From: CAYLHS01 sp964496205
GTDB lineage: Bacteria; Actinomycetota; Acidimicrobiia; Spongiisociales; UBA4744
Direction: 5' to 3'
NCBI GenBank assembly: GCA_964496205.1
Contig: CAZBXV010000001.1
Coordinates: 1-64,000, forward strand
DNA length: 64,000 bases
A program made the position numbers and the translations under genes. Of the stretch, positions 8,396-17,000 are shown piece after piece. The notes under the pieces are model-generated. The model searched no databases, was not told the origin of the DNA, and worked only from the letters and a program-made list of their open reading frames with translations. How positions within the stretch are numbered: the first letter of the stretch is position 1; each line of letters starts with the position of its first letter.

Positions 8396-8959
8396 ATGGA
8401 TCTGAGAGCCGTCATCATCGAACAAGGCCGCATCAAGGGTGACCTGCTCATGGTCGACACCTTCCTCAACCACAAGGTCGACACATCAGTGATGGATGGC
8501 ATCGGCTCGGATCTCGCTGCAAGCCTGGCGCCACACTCGCCGGACCTCGTCCTGACCGCCGAAGCAAGCGGAATCCCGCCGGCTCAGGCCGCCGCCACCC
8601 ACATGGGGTTGCCGTTCATCTATGCGAAGAAGTTCGTCGGCGATCCACGGCCGAACTCGTTCGGACGCACGGTGTCCTCACCAACCAAAGGCATGGAGTA
8701 CCGAGTGGAAGTCGCAAACCACCTCCTTGGACCGGGCGTCAGAGTCGCGGTCGTCGACGACTTCCTGGCACGGGGACGCACTGCCGAGGCTTTGGGCGAG
8801 ATCGTCGAGGACGCCGGAGGTGTCGTCGTCGCCGCCGGATTCGTCATCGAGAAGGAATCCTTCGGCGGAAGAGAGCTGCTCTCTCGCCACGGCTGGCCTA
8901 TCGTCTCACTCGTCACGATCGGGTCACTCGACAACGACACAATCGAATTCGTCGACTGA
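8396..8959 (+). CDS. xpt: Xanthine phosphoribosyltransferase
   Basis: The 187-residue protein is a type I phosphoribosyltransferase. The PRPP loop is VAVVDDFLARGRTAEAL (about 114-130). The N-terminus (MDLRAVIIEQGRIKGD) and the LTAEASGIPPAQAAA loop match xanthine phosphoribosyltransferases, which salvage xanthine to XMP. The ATG at 8396 gives the family length of about 190. It is divergent from nth, and the following DMT transporter starts in its stop codon (TGATG). Confidence 0.9.
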   Translation: MDLRAVIIEQGRIKGDLLMVDTFLNHKVDTSVMDGIGSDLAASLAPHSPDLVLTAEASGIPPAQAAATHMGLPFIYAKKFVGDPRPNSFGRTVSSPTKGMEYRVEVANHLLGPGVRVAVVDDFLARGRTAEALGEIVEDAGGVVVAAGFVIEKESFGGRELLSRHGWPIVSLVTIGSLDNDTIEFVD

Positions 8960-9849
8960 TGGCCGCACACCGGCGACAACTCACAGCGTATGCCGCCCTC
9001 GTGACAGCCGCCGTTCTCTTTGGTGCGACGTTCGTTGTCATCAAGAACGCTGTCACGCTCATCCCCCCGCTGGCGTTCGTTGGATGGCGCTTTCTCATCG
9101 GCGCGATCGCCCTCTTCCTTCTCGCCGTGCCCAAGGGCCGCAGGCTGTGGCGGGATGGAGTACTCGCAGGCGCCGTCCTGTTTGCCGGCTACGCACTTCA
9201 GACGGAAGGGCTCGCGAGGACCAGTGCCGCCAACTCCGGGTTGATCACGGGCCTATACGTTGTGTTCACACCGATGATCGCTGCGCTCGTGGCACGGGTC
9301 CGGGTTTCGGGGTGGGCCATCTCGGGCACGGGCATCGCGTTCGTCGGGCTGGCGCTGCTCACGATCCGAGAGGGAATGCGCTTCGACGACGGCGACCTGC
9401 TCACGGTCGCGTGCGCGGTCGCTTTCGCCGCTCACATCGTGATCCTGTCGAGGGTTGCAGCGCGCCATCCCGTCGTCCCTTTCACCACAGTGCAGTTGCT
9501 GACCACTTCGGCACTCGCGTTGGGTCTCTCTTGGATCACTGAAGACCTCCCGCTGCCAACGACCGATGTCCTCCCGGCGCTGCTGATGACCGGGCTGATC
9601 GTGACTGCGGGTGCGTTCCTCATGCAGGTCTGGTCACAGACGATCATCGGACCGTCGCGGACTGCGGTCATCCTCACGATCGAACCCGTGTCGGCGACGG
9701 TCTTCGCTGCGGTGTTGCTCGCCGAGTATCTGACCCCTCAACGATGGGCAGGGGCAGCGTTGATCCTGGCCGGCATCTACCTGGTGCTTGCCAAGACCCG
9801 AGAGAGTGACCCGATCCCCGCAGCCGAGGCGATCACACCCGCTCATTGA
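8959..9849 (+). CDS. EamA/DMT-family transporter
   Basis: The 296-residue protein has ten hydrophobic segments in two repeated EamA halves. Typical features are GATFVVIKNAV and PLAFVGWRFLIGA in the first half and EPVSATVFAAVLLAEYLTPQRWAGAALILAGIY split across the second. The family exports or takes up small metabolites; no substrate can be named. It shares one base with the end of xpt, so a purine- or nucleoside-related role is possible but unproven. Its 3' end overlaps a convergent membrane-protein gene by 17 nt. Confidence 0.87.
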   Translation: MAAHRRQLTAYAALVTAAVLFGATFVVIKNAVTLIPPLAFVGWRFLIGAIALFLLAVPKGRRLWRDGVLAGAVLFAGYALQTEGLARTSAANSGLITGLYVVFTPMIAALVARVRVSGWAISGTGIAFVGLALLTIREGMRFDDGDLLTVACAVAFAAHIVILSRVAARHPVVPFTTVQLLTTSALALGLSWITEDLPLPTTDVLPALLMTGLIVTAGAFLMQVWSQTIIGPSRTAVILTIEPVSATVFAAVLLAEYLTPQRWAGAALILAGIYLVLAKTRESDPIPAAEAITPAH

Positions 9850-10135
9850 GGCGACGAAGCGCCTCGTCCAGCTCCTGTTCCCTCTGCAAGTGACGGATAC
9901 CCCTGGCCACCATCCGCATCGCGGCGAGAAGCAGGAACAGGAATACCACGAGCACGAGAAGCATCTCCAGTCCGCCCAGGTACGAAGCCTGACAGGACTC
10001 GAGCCCGTGTGGACACACGCCGTAGCCGGTTCCCCCGCCTGCGAGGTTGTACAGGATGACCAGCGGAACGAGCGCGACGGCGAGCGCAGCGGCAAACAGC
10101 AACGCCATGAGAACACGGAGCCACAACACGCCCAT
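9833..10135 (-). CDS. Small two-helix membrane protein, unknown function
   Basis: The 100-residue protein has two strong membrane helices (about 4-30 and 55-77) joined by a loop with two cysteines (GVCPHGLESC, about 39-48), and a charged C-terminal amphipathic tail (REQELDEALRRLNERV). I do not recognise the family. It is convergent with, and overlaps by 17 nt, the DMT transporter, and it is divergent from thyX. TACCCT directly precedes the ATG and is 6 nt before the in-frame GTG at codon 3. The GTG may be the true start. Confidence 0.7.
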   Translation of the reverse strand: MGVLWLRVLMALLFAAALAVALVPLVILYNLAGGGTGYGVCPHGLESCQASYLGGLEMLLVLVVFLFLLLAAMRMVARGIRHLQREQELDEALRRLNERV

Positions 10136-10141
10136 AGGGTA
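10136..10141 (-). promoter_or_regulatory. -10 box for the small membrane protein
   Basis: TACCCT on the minus strand abuts the ATG and is 6 nt before an in-frame GTG at codon 3. It is divergent from the thyX box 24 nt away. Confidence 0.45.
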
Positions 10142-10164
10142 CCCGCGCCTGGGAACCCTCCCGG

Positions 10165-10170
10165 TACAAT
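10165..10170 (+). promoter_or_regulatory. -10 box of a leaderless promoter for thyX
   Basis: A near-consensus TACAAT lies 7 nt before the GTG start of thyX. No Shine-Dalgarno fits between them. Confidence 0.65.
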
Positions 10171-10177
10171 CCCATCG

Positions 10178-11785
10178 GTGGAGTTCTACCGCGAGTCGTT
10201 CACTGATGAAGAAGCCCGCGTGCTTTCGCGCTTCTTCACGAACGTCAACAGTCCCGTCTTCGCCCTGATCAACCTGCCCGAAGTCGTCAAGGGTGCGCTC
10301 TTCGCCCGGTACAGCCGGAGCGGCAAGTCGCTTCGCAGGCTCTTCCTCGACGAATTCCTCAACGATGCCGACACGGGGATCGAATCCATCGCCCAGCGCA
10401 TCGACAGCGACCCTCTGTACAGCCTGAGGAAAGCCGAGGGCCTGTACGACAGGGTGTTCTTCGAGTTCGGTGACGACTCCGTCGCTCAGCTGGGCGGCGC
10501 ACACATCGCATGCGAACAGGCCTCCAACGTGTTGACGAAGGTGCTCGAACGTGGCCGGCTCGCGTCGTACCTCGAGCAGAGCACCCGGTACATCTACTAC
10601 GACGTCAAGTACGGAGACCGGTACCGATACATGACCCCCCCTGAAATCGAGGCGGTGGGACTCGGCGATCGTCACCGAGCGACCATGGATCTTCTGTTCG
10701 ACACCTACTCGCGGATCGTTCACGCGATGACCGACGAGTACTCCCGTCGATACCCGAAGCAAGAAACGGACTCCAAGCGGGTCTGGACGGCAACGATCAG
10801 AGCAAAAGCGTGTGACCTGGCTCGCGGCCTGCTGCCGGCCTCGACGCTCTCAAACGTCGGGATCTTCGCGTCCGGCCAAGCGTACGAGACGGCGCTCATG
10901 AGAATGCAGGCACACCCACTGGCCGAGGTCAATGAGTACGGAACGCTCATGCTCGCCGAGCTTCGCAAGGTGATCCCGTCCTTCTTGAAGAGAGTCGACA
11001 TCCCCGAACGGGGCGGTGCATGGAGTGCCTACTTGGCGGACACTCGAACCGCCGTGCGGGCCATCGCCGATCAAATCGCCGCTCCCGCCACGGCTCAGCC
11101 GCTCGTCGCTCTCACAGACTGGGATCCCGACGCAGAGGCGAAAGTCGTGGCATCGGCCCTCTACCCACACACGTCGCTTCCCGACGCTCAGCTACTCGCC
11201 ATCGCCAGTGCCATGCCGGCCGAAGAGCAGGCTTCTGTTATCCGTGCAATGGTGGGCAAGCGTGCAAACCGCCGTCACCGTCCCGGTCGGGCGATGGAGC
11301 GGCCCACATACCGTTTCGATGTTCTGTGCGACTACGGGGCGTTCCGGGATCTTCAGCGACATCGGATGCTGACCATCGAATGGCAGGAGCTCACCACCAC
11401 CCACGGATACGGGATTCCGGACGACGTCGCCGGCACCGACCTCGAGAATGCCTGGTCAACCGCAATGTCTGCCGCAGGCGAGTTCTTCGACGAGGTGGCC
11501 TCCGCGACGTCCTCGACGGTCGCGCAGTATGTGGTGCCGTTCGGGTACAGGATCCGATTTGCCGTCGAGATGAACGCACGCGAGGCGTTCCATCTGATCG
11601 AGCTTCGTAGCCAGCCCGCCGGCCACGCGGGCTATCGGAAGGTTGCCCAGGAAATGCACCGGCTCATCCGTGACGTGGCGGGGCACCGGCTGATCGCCGA
11701 TGCCATGTCCCACGTCAGCTACGCAGACACGGACCTGGAGCGCCTGGAGGCCGAACGGCGGGTCGAGAAGAAACGTTCCACGTAG
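10178..11785 (+). CDS. thyX: Double-length ThyX-like flavin-dependent thymidylate synthase
   Basis: ThyX proteins are usually 220-250 residues; this one is 535 and reads as two ThyX domains in tandem. The N-terminal half has GDDSVAQLGGAHI and LERGRLASYLEQSTRY (about 123-138), where the Q-S-x-R-Y part of the signature is kept but RHR is replaced by RGR. The C-terminal half has an intact RHR (LQRHRMLTIEWQELTTTHGY, near 392) and the closing NAREAFHLIELRSQPAGHAGYR-type segment, but lacks Q-S-x-R-Y. The family makes dTMP from dUMP with folate, FAD and NADPH. The GTG at 10178 was chosen from TACAAT 7 nt upstream. Catalysis is inferred, not certain. Confidence 0.85.
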   Translation: MEFYRESFTDEEARVLSRFFTNVNSPVFALINLPEVVKGALFARYSRSGKSLRRLFLDEFLNDADTGIESIAQRIDSDPLYSLRKAEGLYDRVFFEFGDDSVAQLGGAHIACEQASNVLTKVLERGRLASYLEQSTRYIYYDVKYGDRYRYMTPPEIEAVGLGDRHRATMDLLFDTYSRIVHAMTDEYSRRYPKQETDSKRVWTATIRAKACDLARGLLPASTLSNVGIFASGQAYETALMRMQAHPLAEVNEYGTLMLAELRKVIPSFLKRVDIPERGGAWSAYLADTRTAVRAIADQIAAPATAQPLVALTDWDPDAEAKVVASALYPHTSLPDAQLLAIASAMPAEEQASVIRAMVGKRANRRHRPGRAMERPTYRFDVLCDYGAFRDLQRHRMLTIEWQELTTTHGYGIPDDVAGTDLENAWSTAMSAAGEFFDEVASATSSTVAQYVVPFGYRIRFAVEMNAREAFHLIELRSQPAGHAGYRKVAQEMHRLIRDVAGHRLIADAMSHVSYADTDLERLEAERRVEKKRST

Positions 11786-11806
11786 CCGAACGCCTGTCCG
11801 GAGCGC

Positions 11807-12019
11807 CTAGCCCTTGAGAGGAATCCTCAACACCAGCTTGTCATCTTCGACGGTCCACGTGGCGGCCCCAACCAACGCGAAGTCCGTGTAGTCACGCTCG
11901 GCCTGCTGGATCAGCGCCGTCCGTTCAGGTCCGGCCACGGGAGGAAGGCCCCGCGCCTTGACGGCCAGCGCCCTCTCTTTGAATCGGTTGATGAACTGGT
12001 CGACGTCGAACTCCGCCAT
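11807..12019 (-). CDS. Small conserved-looking protein, unknown function
   Basis: The protein has 70 residues (MAEFDVDQFINRFKERALAV...). It is an amphipathic helical N-terminus followed by a short beta-rich C-terminus ending in KLVLRIPLKG. A strong Shine-Dalgarno (AAGGAGGT, 5 nt before the ATG) supports it as real; the open frame continues far upstream on the minus strand but is a shadow of the ATPase gene. No family is recognised. It lies between thyX (convergent) and the divergent Get3-like pair. Confidence 0.75.
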   Translation of the reverse strand: MAEFDVDQFINRFKERALAVKARGLPPVAGPERTALIQQAERDYTDFALVGAATWTVEDDKLVLRIPLKG

Positions 12020-12078
12020 GCCTACCTCCTTGCAGGAGAGGGTACCGCAGACGGTGCGCCAACTCCGTCCAGCAGACC

Positions 12079-12100
12079 TTGGTGGTCGGGGCACTAGCCT
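12079..12100 (+). promoter_or_regulatory. Leaderless promoter of the ATPase pair with the shared 20-nt motif
   Basis: TTGGYGGTCGGGGCACTAGC (12079-12098) is the same motif seen upstream of xpt. TAGCCT (12095-12100) lies 6 nt before the GTG at 12107. Confidence 0.6.
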
Positions 12101-12106
12101 TGCCTG

Positions 12107-12955
12107 GTGCTCCACAAGCGGCTGCTCATCGTCACCGGGAAAGGCGGAGTGGGCAAATCCGCGCTCGTCGCAGCGCTTGCGCTCCGGGCCGCCCTCGACG
12201 GAAAACGTGTCCTCGCGATGGCCATGACTGAAGACTCGGGACTTGCCGTTCATCTTGGCATGGAACGACTCACCTACCGTCCCCGGCCGATTCGATCCGG
12301 CCTCGACGCAATGGTGATCGAGCGCCCCGCGGCGCTCAACGAGTACCTCGAGGTTCAGATCGGCATACCGAAGATCGCCCAGCTCGGGCCGGCTGCCCGT
12401 GCGTTCGACGCCCTCGCTTCGACCGCCCCCGGAATTCGTGAAGTGATCACGATCGGAAAGGTGCTCTACGAGGCGAGAAAGGGCACGTGGGATCTGATCG
12501 TCGCCGATGGTCCCCCAACCGGCCAGATCGTCTCGCATCTGAAGGCACCGACGACCGTCGCGCACCTCGTCGGGGCGGGGCGTGTTCTGGATCAGACGGG
12601 CTGGATGATTCGACTCCTCCGTGACCAGGCCGCCACGGGCCTGGTCGTCGTGACGATGCCGGAGGAACTCCCGGTCACAGAGACACTGGAAAGCCTCGAC
12701 ACCATCAGTTCCGACAGCTTGATCTCCATCGAACCCATCGTCATCAACCGCACACTCGATCCCTTGGAAGGGGCACTGAACAGACTGCGCAAGGGACCGG
12801 CCAAGCAAGCGGCCCTGCTGCACAGAGCTTTGTATGAAGAACAGCAGCGCTGGATCAGTCAGCTGCCCCCCGGACCCCATATCCCATACCTCTTCGGACT
12901 GCACACCCCGCCCGAAGTGTCAGCCCGAATCGCCGATCTGTGGAGACCATCGTGA
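12107..12955 (+). CDS. Get3/ArsA-like ATPase, first of a pair
   Basis: The 282-residue P-loop ATPase starts at GTG. Its Walker A is the deviant form GKGGVGKSAL (about residues 10-19), and the second-strand motif is VADGPPTGQIVSHL. It lacks the DPA motif that its partner has (here TEDSGLAVHLGM). The pairing resembles the mycobacterial Rv3679/Rv3680 (BagA/BagB) heteromeric Get3-like ATPases, which protect against metabolic and nitrosative stress. It overlaps the second gene by 4 nt (GTGA), so equal expression and hetero-oligomerisation are likely. An arsenite role is not supported: no arsB or arsR is nearby. Confidence 0.85.
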   Translation: MLHKRLLIVTGKGGVGKSALVAALALRAALDGKRVLAMAMTEDSGLAVHLGMERLTYRPRPIRSGLDAMVIERPAALNEYLEVQIGIPKIAQLGPAARAFDALASTAPGIREVITIGKVLYEARKGTWDLIVADGPPTGQIVSHLKAPTTVAHLVGAGRVLDQTGWMIRLLRDQAATGLVVVTMPEELPVTETLESLDTISSDSLISIEPIVINRTLDPLEGALNRLRKGPAKQAALLHRALYEEQQRWISQLPPGPHIPYLFGLHTPPEVSARIADLWRPS

Positions 12956-13965
12956 CCGCCACCACGATCCTGGTCACCGGTGGCGGCGGAGTCGGCAAAA
13001 CCACCCTCTCCGCCGGACTGGCTCTTGCCGCCGCGCGATCTGGCAACAGAACCCTCGTGCTGACCGTCGATCCTGCGAAGCGCCTCGCCACGGCCCTCGG
13101 ACTCGAGGGACTCGGCTCTGAACCCACCCCGCTCGTCGAGGGCCTCTCTGGTGCCATGCTGGACGCGGCACATTCGTGGAACGAAATCGCGAAGCGCTAC
13201 GCCCCTCCCGACGTCGGGTCCCGTCTGACATCCAACCCGTTCTTCGAGGCCGCCACTCAGCACTTCCCGGCATCGCAGTCGTTCGCTGCGGCCGAAGAGA
13301 TGACCATCCACATCGACAGCGGCATCTGGGATGTGATCGTTGTGGACACGCCTCCCTCGGGTGGCGGCATCGAGTTCTTCACCTCTCCGGCCAGAATGCG
13401 CTCGCTGATAGGCGGAAGGCTCCTCAAGTGGCTCACTGGTGGCTCGCTGCCGGGCCGCCGGCTGTTCTACCAGTTCACTGCCAGACCCGCGTTGCGCATT
13501 GCAGACGCGGCGCTCGGCTCCGAGCTACTCGAGGCCGTAGCCGACTTCCTGATAGACCTTCGTGCCGCCTACGACGGCATCGCTCGTCGAAGCAGAGAAA
13601 TCGAACGCCATTTGGCGGCGTCTCGACGGGTCGTGGTCACCACCGCAGACCCGGCGCCAATCAGCGAGGCGACCAAGTTCTTCGAGTTGGAAAACGGCAC
13701 CCCTGACCTCGTTCTGTTCAACCGGGTACTTCCTGACGATTGGTATGGCGCCGTCACGGACGCGCCGGCACCGTTTGCCGAGAATCTCTCGAGATGGGGC
13801 ATGGAGTCGAGGCGTCAGGCCGAGGCGCGCCACGGTTTCTCGTCTCGATGGCACGTCGACCCGGCCACGATTCCGTGGCAGCCCCACGCGCCCAATGATC
13901 CCGAGAGCCTTCTCGAGATGATCGACTCGGCGGACGGGCTGGATCTGGGCGTGCTATTGGGGTAG
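12952..13965 (+). CDS. Get3/ArsA-like ATPase, second of a pair
   Basis: The 337-residue protein has deviant Walker A GGGGVGKTTLSAGLALAAA, the DPA motif (TVDPAKRLATALGL), switch VVDTPPSGGGIEFFTSPARM, and a C-terminal VTTADPAPISEATKF segment. Start choice: GTG at 12952 overlaps the upstream TGA; a GTG four codons earlier is also open. Together with its partner it forms a two-gene operon like the actinobacterial BagAB pair. The heteromer is inference from synteny and family knowledge. Confidence 0.87.
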   Translation: MTATTILVTGGGGVGKTTLSAGLALAAARSGNRTLVLTVDPAKRLATALGLEGLGSEPTPLVEGLSGAMLDAAHSWNEIAKRYAPPDVGSRLTSNPFFEAATQHFPASQSFAAAEEMTIHIDSGIWDVIVVDTPPSGGGIEFFTSPARMRSLIGGRLLKWLTGGSLPGRRLFYQFTARPALRIADAALGSELLEAVADFLIDLRAAYDGIARRSREIERHLAASRRVVVTTADPAPISEATKFFELENGTPDLVLFNRVLPDDWYGAVTDAPAPFAENLSRWGMESRRQAEARHGFSSRWHVDPATIPWQPHAPNDPESLLEMIDSADGLDLGVLLG

Positions 13966-14013
13966 AGGCAGCACCCAGCTGTCTGGCTATTCAGCTGTTT
14001 GGCGGCCATGGCT

Positions 14014-14028
14014 GCTCCCGAAGGGAGC
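14014..14028. terminator. Short hairpin between convergent genes
   Basis: GCTCCC-GAA-GGGAGC lies between the ATPase pair and the end of dnaE. There is no T-tract, so termination is only possible. Confidence 0.35.
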
Positions 14029-14029
14029 C

Positions 14030-17000
14030 CTACGTCACCGCCTTGACACCCAGCAACTCCCGCAGCTCGGCGTAAAGGGCACTCCGAGGCTCGACCCGGT
14101 ACTGATCCGACAGCTTCCACACCTTCGGACCGCCGTCAGAAGTCATCTCCAGGTACACGGGGGCCGATCCCGGATGGTTGGCGAGCACCTGTTGGAGCCT
14201 CGTCACCAAGTCGGGCGAGACCTGAAGGGCAGGAACACGCAGTCGAACCGACTGGTCCGACCGCAGCTCCGGTTCGCTGACCTCGCGGGCAATCACCTTG
14301 ATGTCGTCGCCTCGATGGTCCAGGTGGCCCGTGACCACGATGACGGCGTCCTCTCGAATGCTTGGCCCGGCAGCAGAGACAACCTTCGGAAAGGCGACCA
14401 CCTCCACCGACCCCTCCAGGTCCTCCAGTTCGAAGAACACCATCGGTTCGCCCTTGCGAGTGAAACGTCGATTGATCGAACCGACGAGACCTCCGATCGT
14501 CACCGTCGACGAGTCCGACAGGTCCCACAGATCCGGAATCGTCGATGTCACCATCCGGTTGAGAAGATGCTCGACTCCGAGCAGAGGATGGTCGGAGATG
14601 AACAGGCCCAGCATCTCCTTCTCAAAACCAAGCCGGACCTTCTTGTCCCACTCGGCGTTCGGAATCTCGAGATGGGAAGCTTCCTCCGGAGCGGATTCCC
14701 CTCCGAACAGCGAGTACTGGCCCATCTCCTCGTTGCGGCGTCGTGTGACTGTCGCGTCGAGGATCTGCTCGAAGGAGAGCATGAGCCCCTTCCTCGTCAC
14801 TCCAAGGCTGTCAAATGTGCCCGCCTTGATGAGCGACTCGATAGTCCGCCTGTTGAGTACAGACAGATCCACACGGTTGACGAAGTCGATGAAATCGCCG
14901 AACGGCCCACCTTCGCGTCTCGCTTCGAGGATCCGTTCGACCACTCCTTCACCCACATTCCGGACCGCCGACATGCCGAAGACGATCCGGCCTTCCCTCA
15001 CCGAGAAGTCCAGCTCGGAGAGGTTGATGTCGGGAACGACCACCTCGATACCCTGTGTCCGACACTCGCTCAGATAGAGCGCCGTTCGGTCTTTGTCACG
15101 CTTGGTCGACGTCAACAGTGCTGCCAGATACTCGGCCGGGTAGTGGGCTTTCAGCCATGCTGTCTGATAGGCAACGAATCCGTACGCAGCACTGTGGGAC
15201 TTGTTGAAGCCGTATCCAGCAAACGGTTCGACGGCGTCCCACAGTTCACGACCCAGCTGCTCTTCGTGGCCCTGCCGAACGCAACCCTCGACGAACTTGC
15301 TGCGTTCCTTGGCCATGATCGACTTGACCTTCTTGCCCATCGCCTTGCGCAGCGTGTCGGCTTCTGTCATCGAATAGCCGGCGACAGCTTGGGCGACCTG
15401 CATGACCTGTTCCTGGTACACGATGATGCCGTAGGTCGAGCGAAGAAAGGGCTCGGTTGCGGGATGGGGATACTCGACGTCCTTGCGGCTGTTCTTGCGA
15501 TCGGCGTACTCGTAGTGCATGTTGGCGCCCATTGGTCCCGGCCTGAAGAGCGCGTTTACGGCGATGATGTCGTCGAACGTTTCAGGCTGGAGGGCCCTGA
15601 TCAACGAGCGCATCGCCGACCCTTCCAGCTGGAACACACCGATCGTGTCGGCGGCACGGATCATCTCGAATGTCTTTGCGTCGTCCAAGGGGATTGCATC
15701 GACGTCGACCTTCGCTCCCGTCGATTGTTCGATCAGCTCCAGCGTCCTGTCGATGGTCGCCAGGTTCCGCAAGCCCAGGAAGTCCATCTTGAGCAGCCCG
15801 AGTTCCTGGACTCCGTGCATCTCGTACTGGGTGACGATCTCGGCGCCTTCGCCCTTCTGCTGGAGCGGAACGAGGTCCCACACCGGCTCCGGGGAAATGA
15901 CGACCGCTGCGGCGTGAATGGAATCCTGGCGCCGCAGGCCTTCGAGTCCGCGAGCGGTTTCGATGACTTTGCGAGCGTCCTCTTCCTGCTGATAGGTGGC
16001 TCGAAGCTGAGACGCGTTCGAATAGAAGTCCCGCAGTGCCGGGTCGGCGCCCTTGCCCGGATCTTCGAGGCATTGGGTGAGCGACGCCTCGACCCCGAGG
16101 ATCGCCGGAGGCATCATCTTGGCGATCCGGTCACCGAACCCGTACGAGTAGCCGAGGACGCGGGCGGAGTCCCGGAGCGCTTGGCGGCCCTTGATGGTCG
16201 AGAAGGTCACGACCTGCGCGACATGGTCGCTTCCGTACCGTTCAGCGGCGTACCGGATGACATCAGAGCGGTAGCGCTCGTCGAAATCCATGTCGATGTC
16301 GGGCATCTCCCGGCGTCCCGGATTGAGGAACCGTTCAAAGATCAGCCCGTAGCGGATCGGGTCGAGGTCGGTGATTCGCAGGCAGTAGGACACGATGGAT
16401 CCCGCTGCGCTCCCTCGGCCCGGTCCCACTCTGATGCCATGCTCTCGCGCGTAACGAATGAGATCCCAGACGATGAGGAAGTAGGCCGGGAATCCCATCT
16501 CTTCGACGATCCTCAGCTCGTGCTCGATACGGTCCGCGACCTCTTCGGGTACCGGATCCCCGTAGCGTGTTCGAGCGCCTTCGTACACCAAATCCCTGAG
16601 GAAAGACACTTCGGTGGTTCCGGTGGGAACGGGGAATTGCGGCAACAGGATCTGACCGAACTCCAGCTCGACGTTGGCTCTCTCCGCGATGAGGAGGGTG
16701 TTGTCGGCAGCTCCCGGATACAGATCACTGGGGAACAAGGCTCTCATCTGGTCAGCCGACTTCAGGTAGAACTCCTGTCCCTGAAACTTGAACCGGTTGG
16801 GTTCGTCGATGGTCGCCCCTGTCTGGATACACAGCAGCACATCGTGGGCATCGGCTTCGTCTCTGCGGGTGTAGTGAGAGTCGTTGGTTGCGAGCAGCGG
16901 CGCGCCGATCCTTCTGGCAATGTCCACGAGGTCGGGAAGCACCTTGCGCTGCGCTTCGATGCCGTGATCCTGCAACTCGATGAAGAAGTTGCCTTTCCCG

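Noticed and set aside
12107..13965. Arsenite efflux system from ArsA homology
   Set aside because: No arsB, arsR or arsD nearby; the pair fits Get3/BagAB-like ATPases better.
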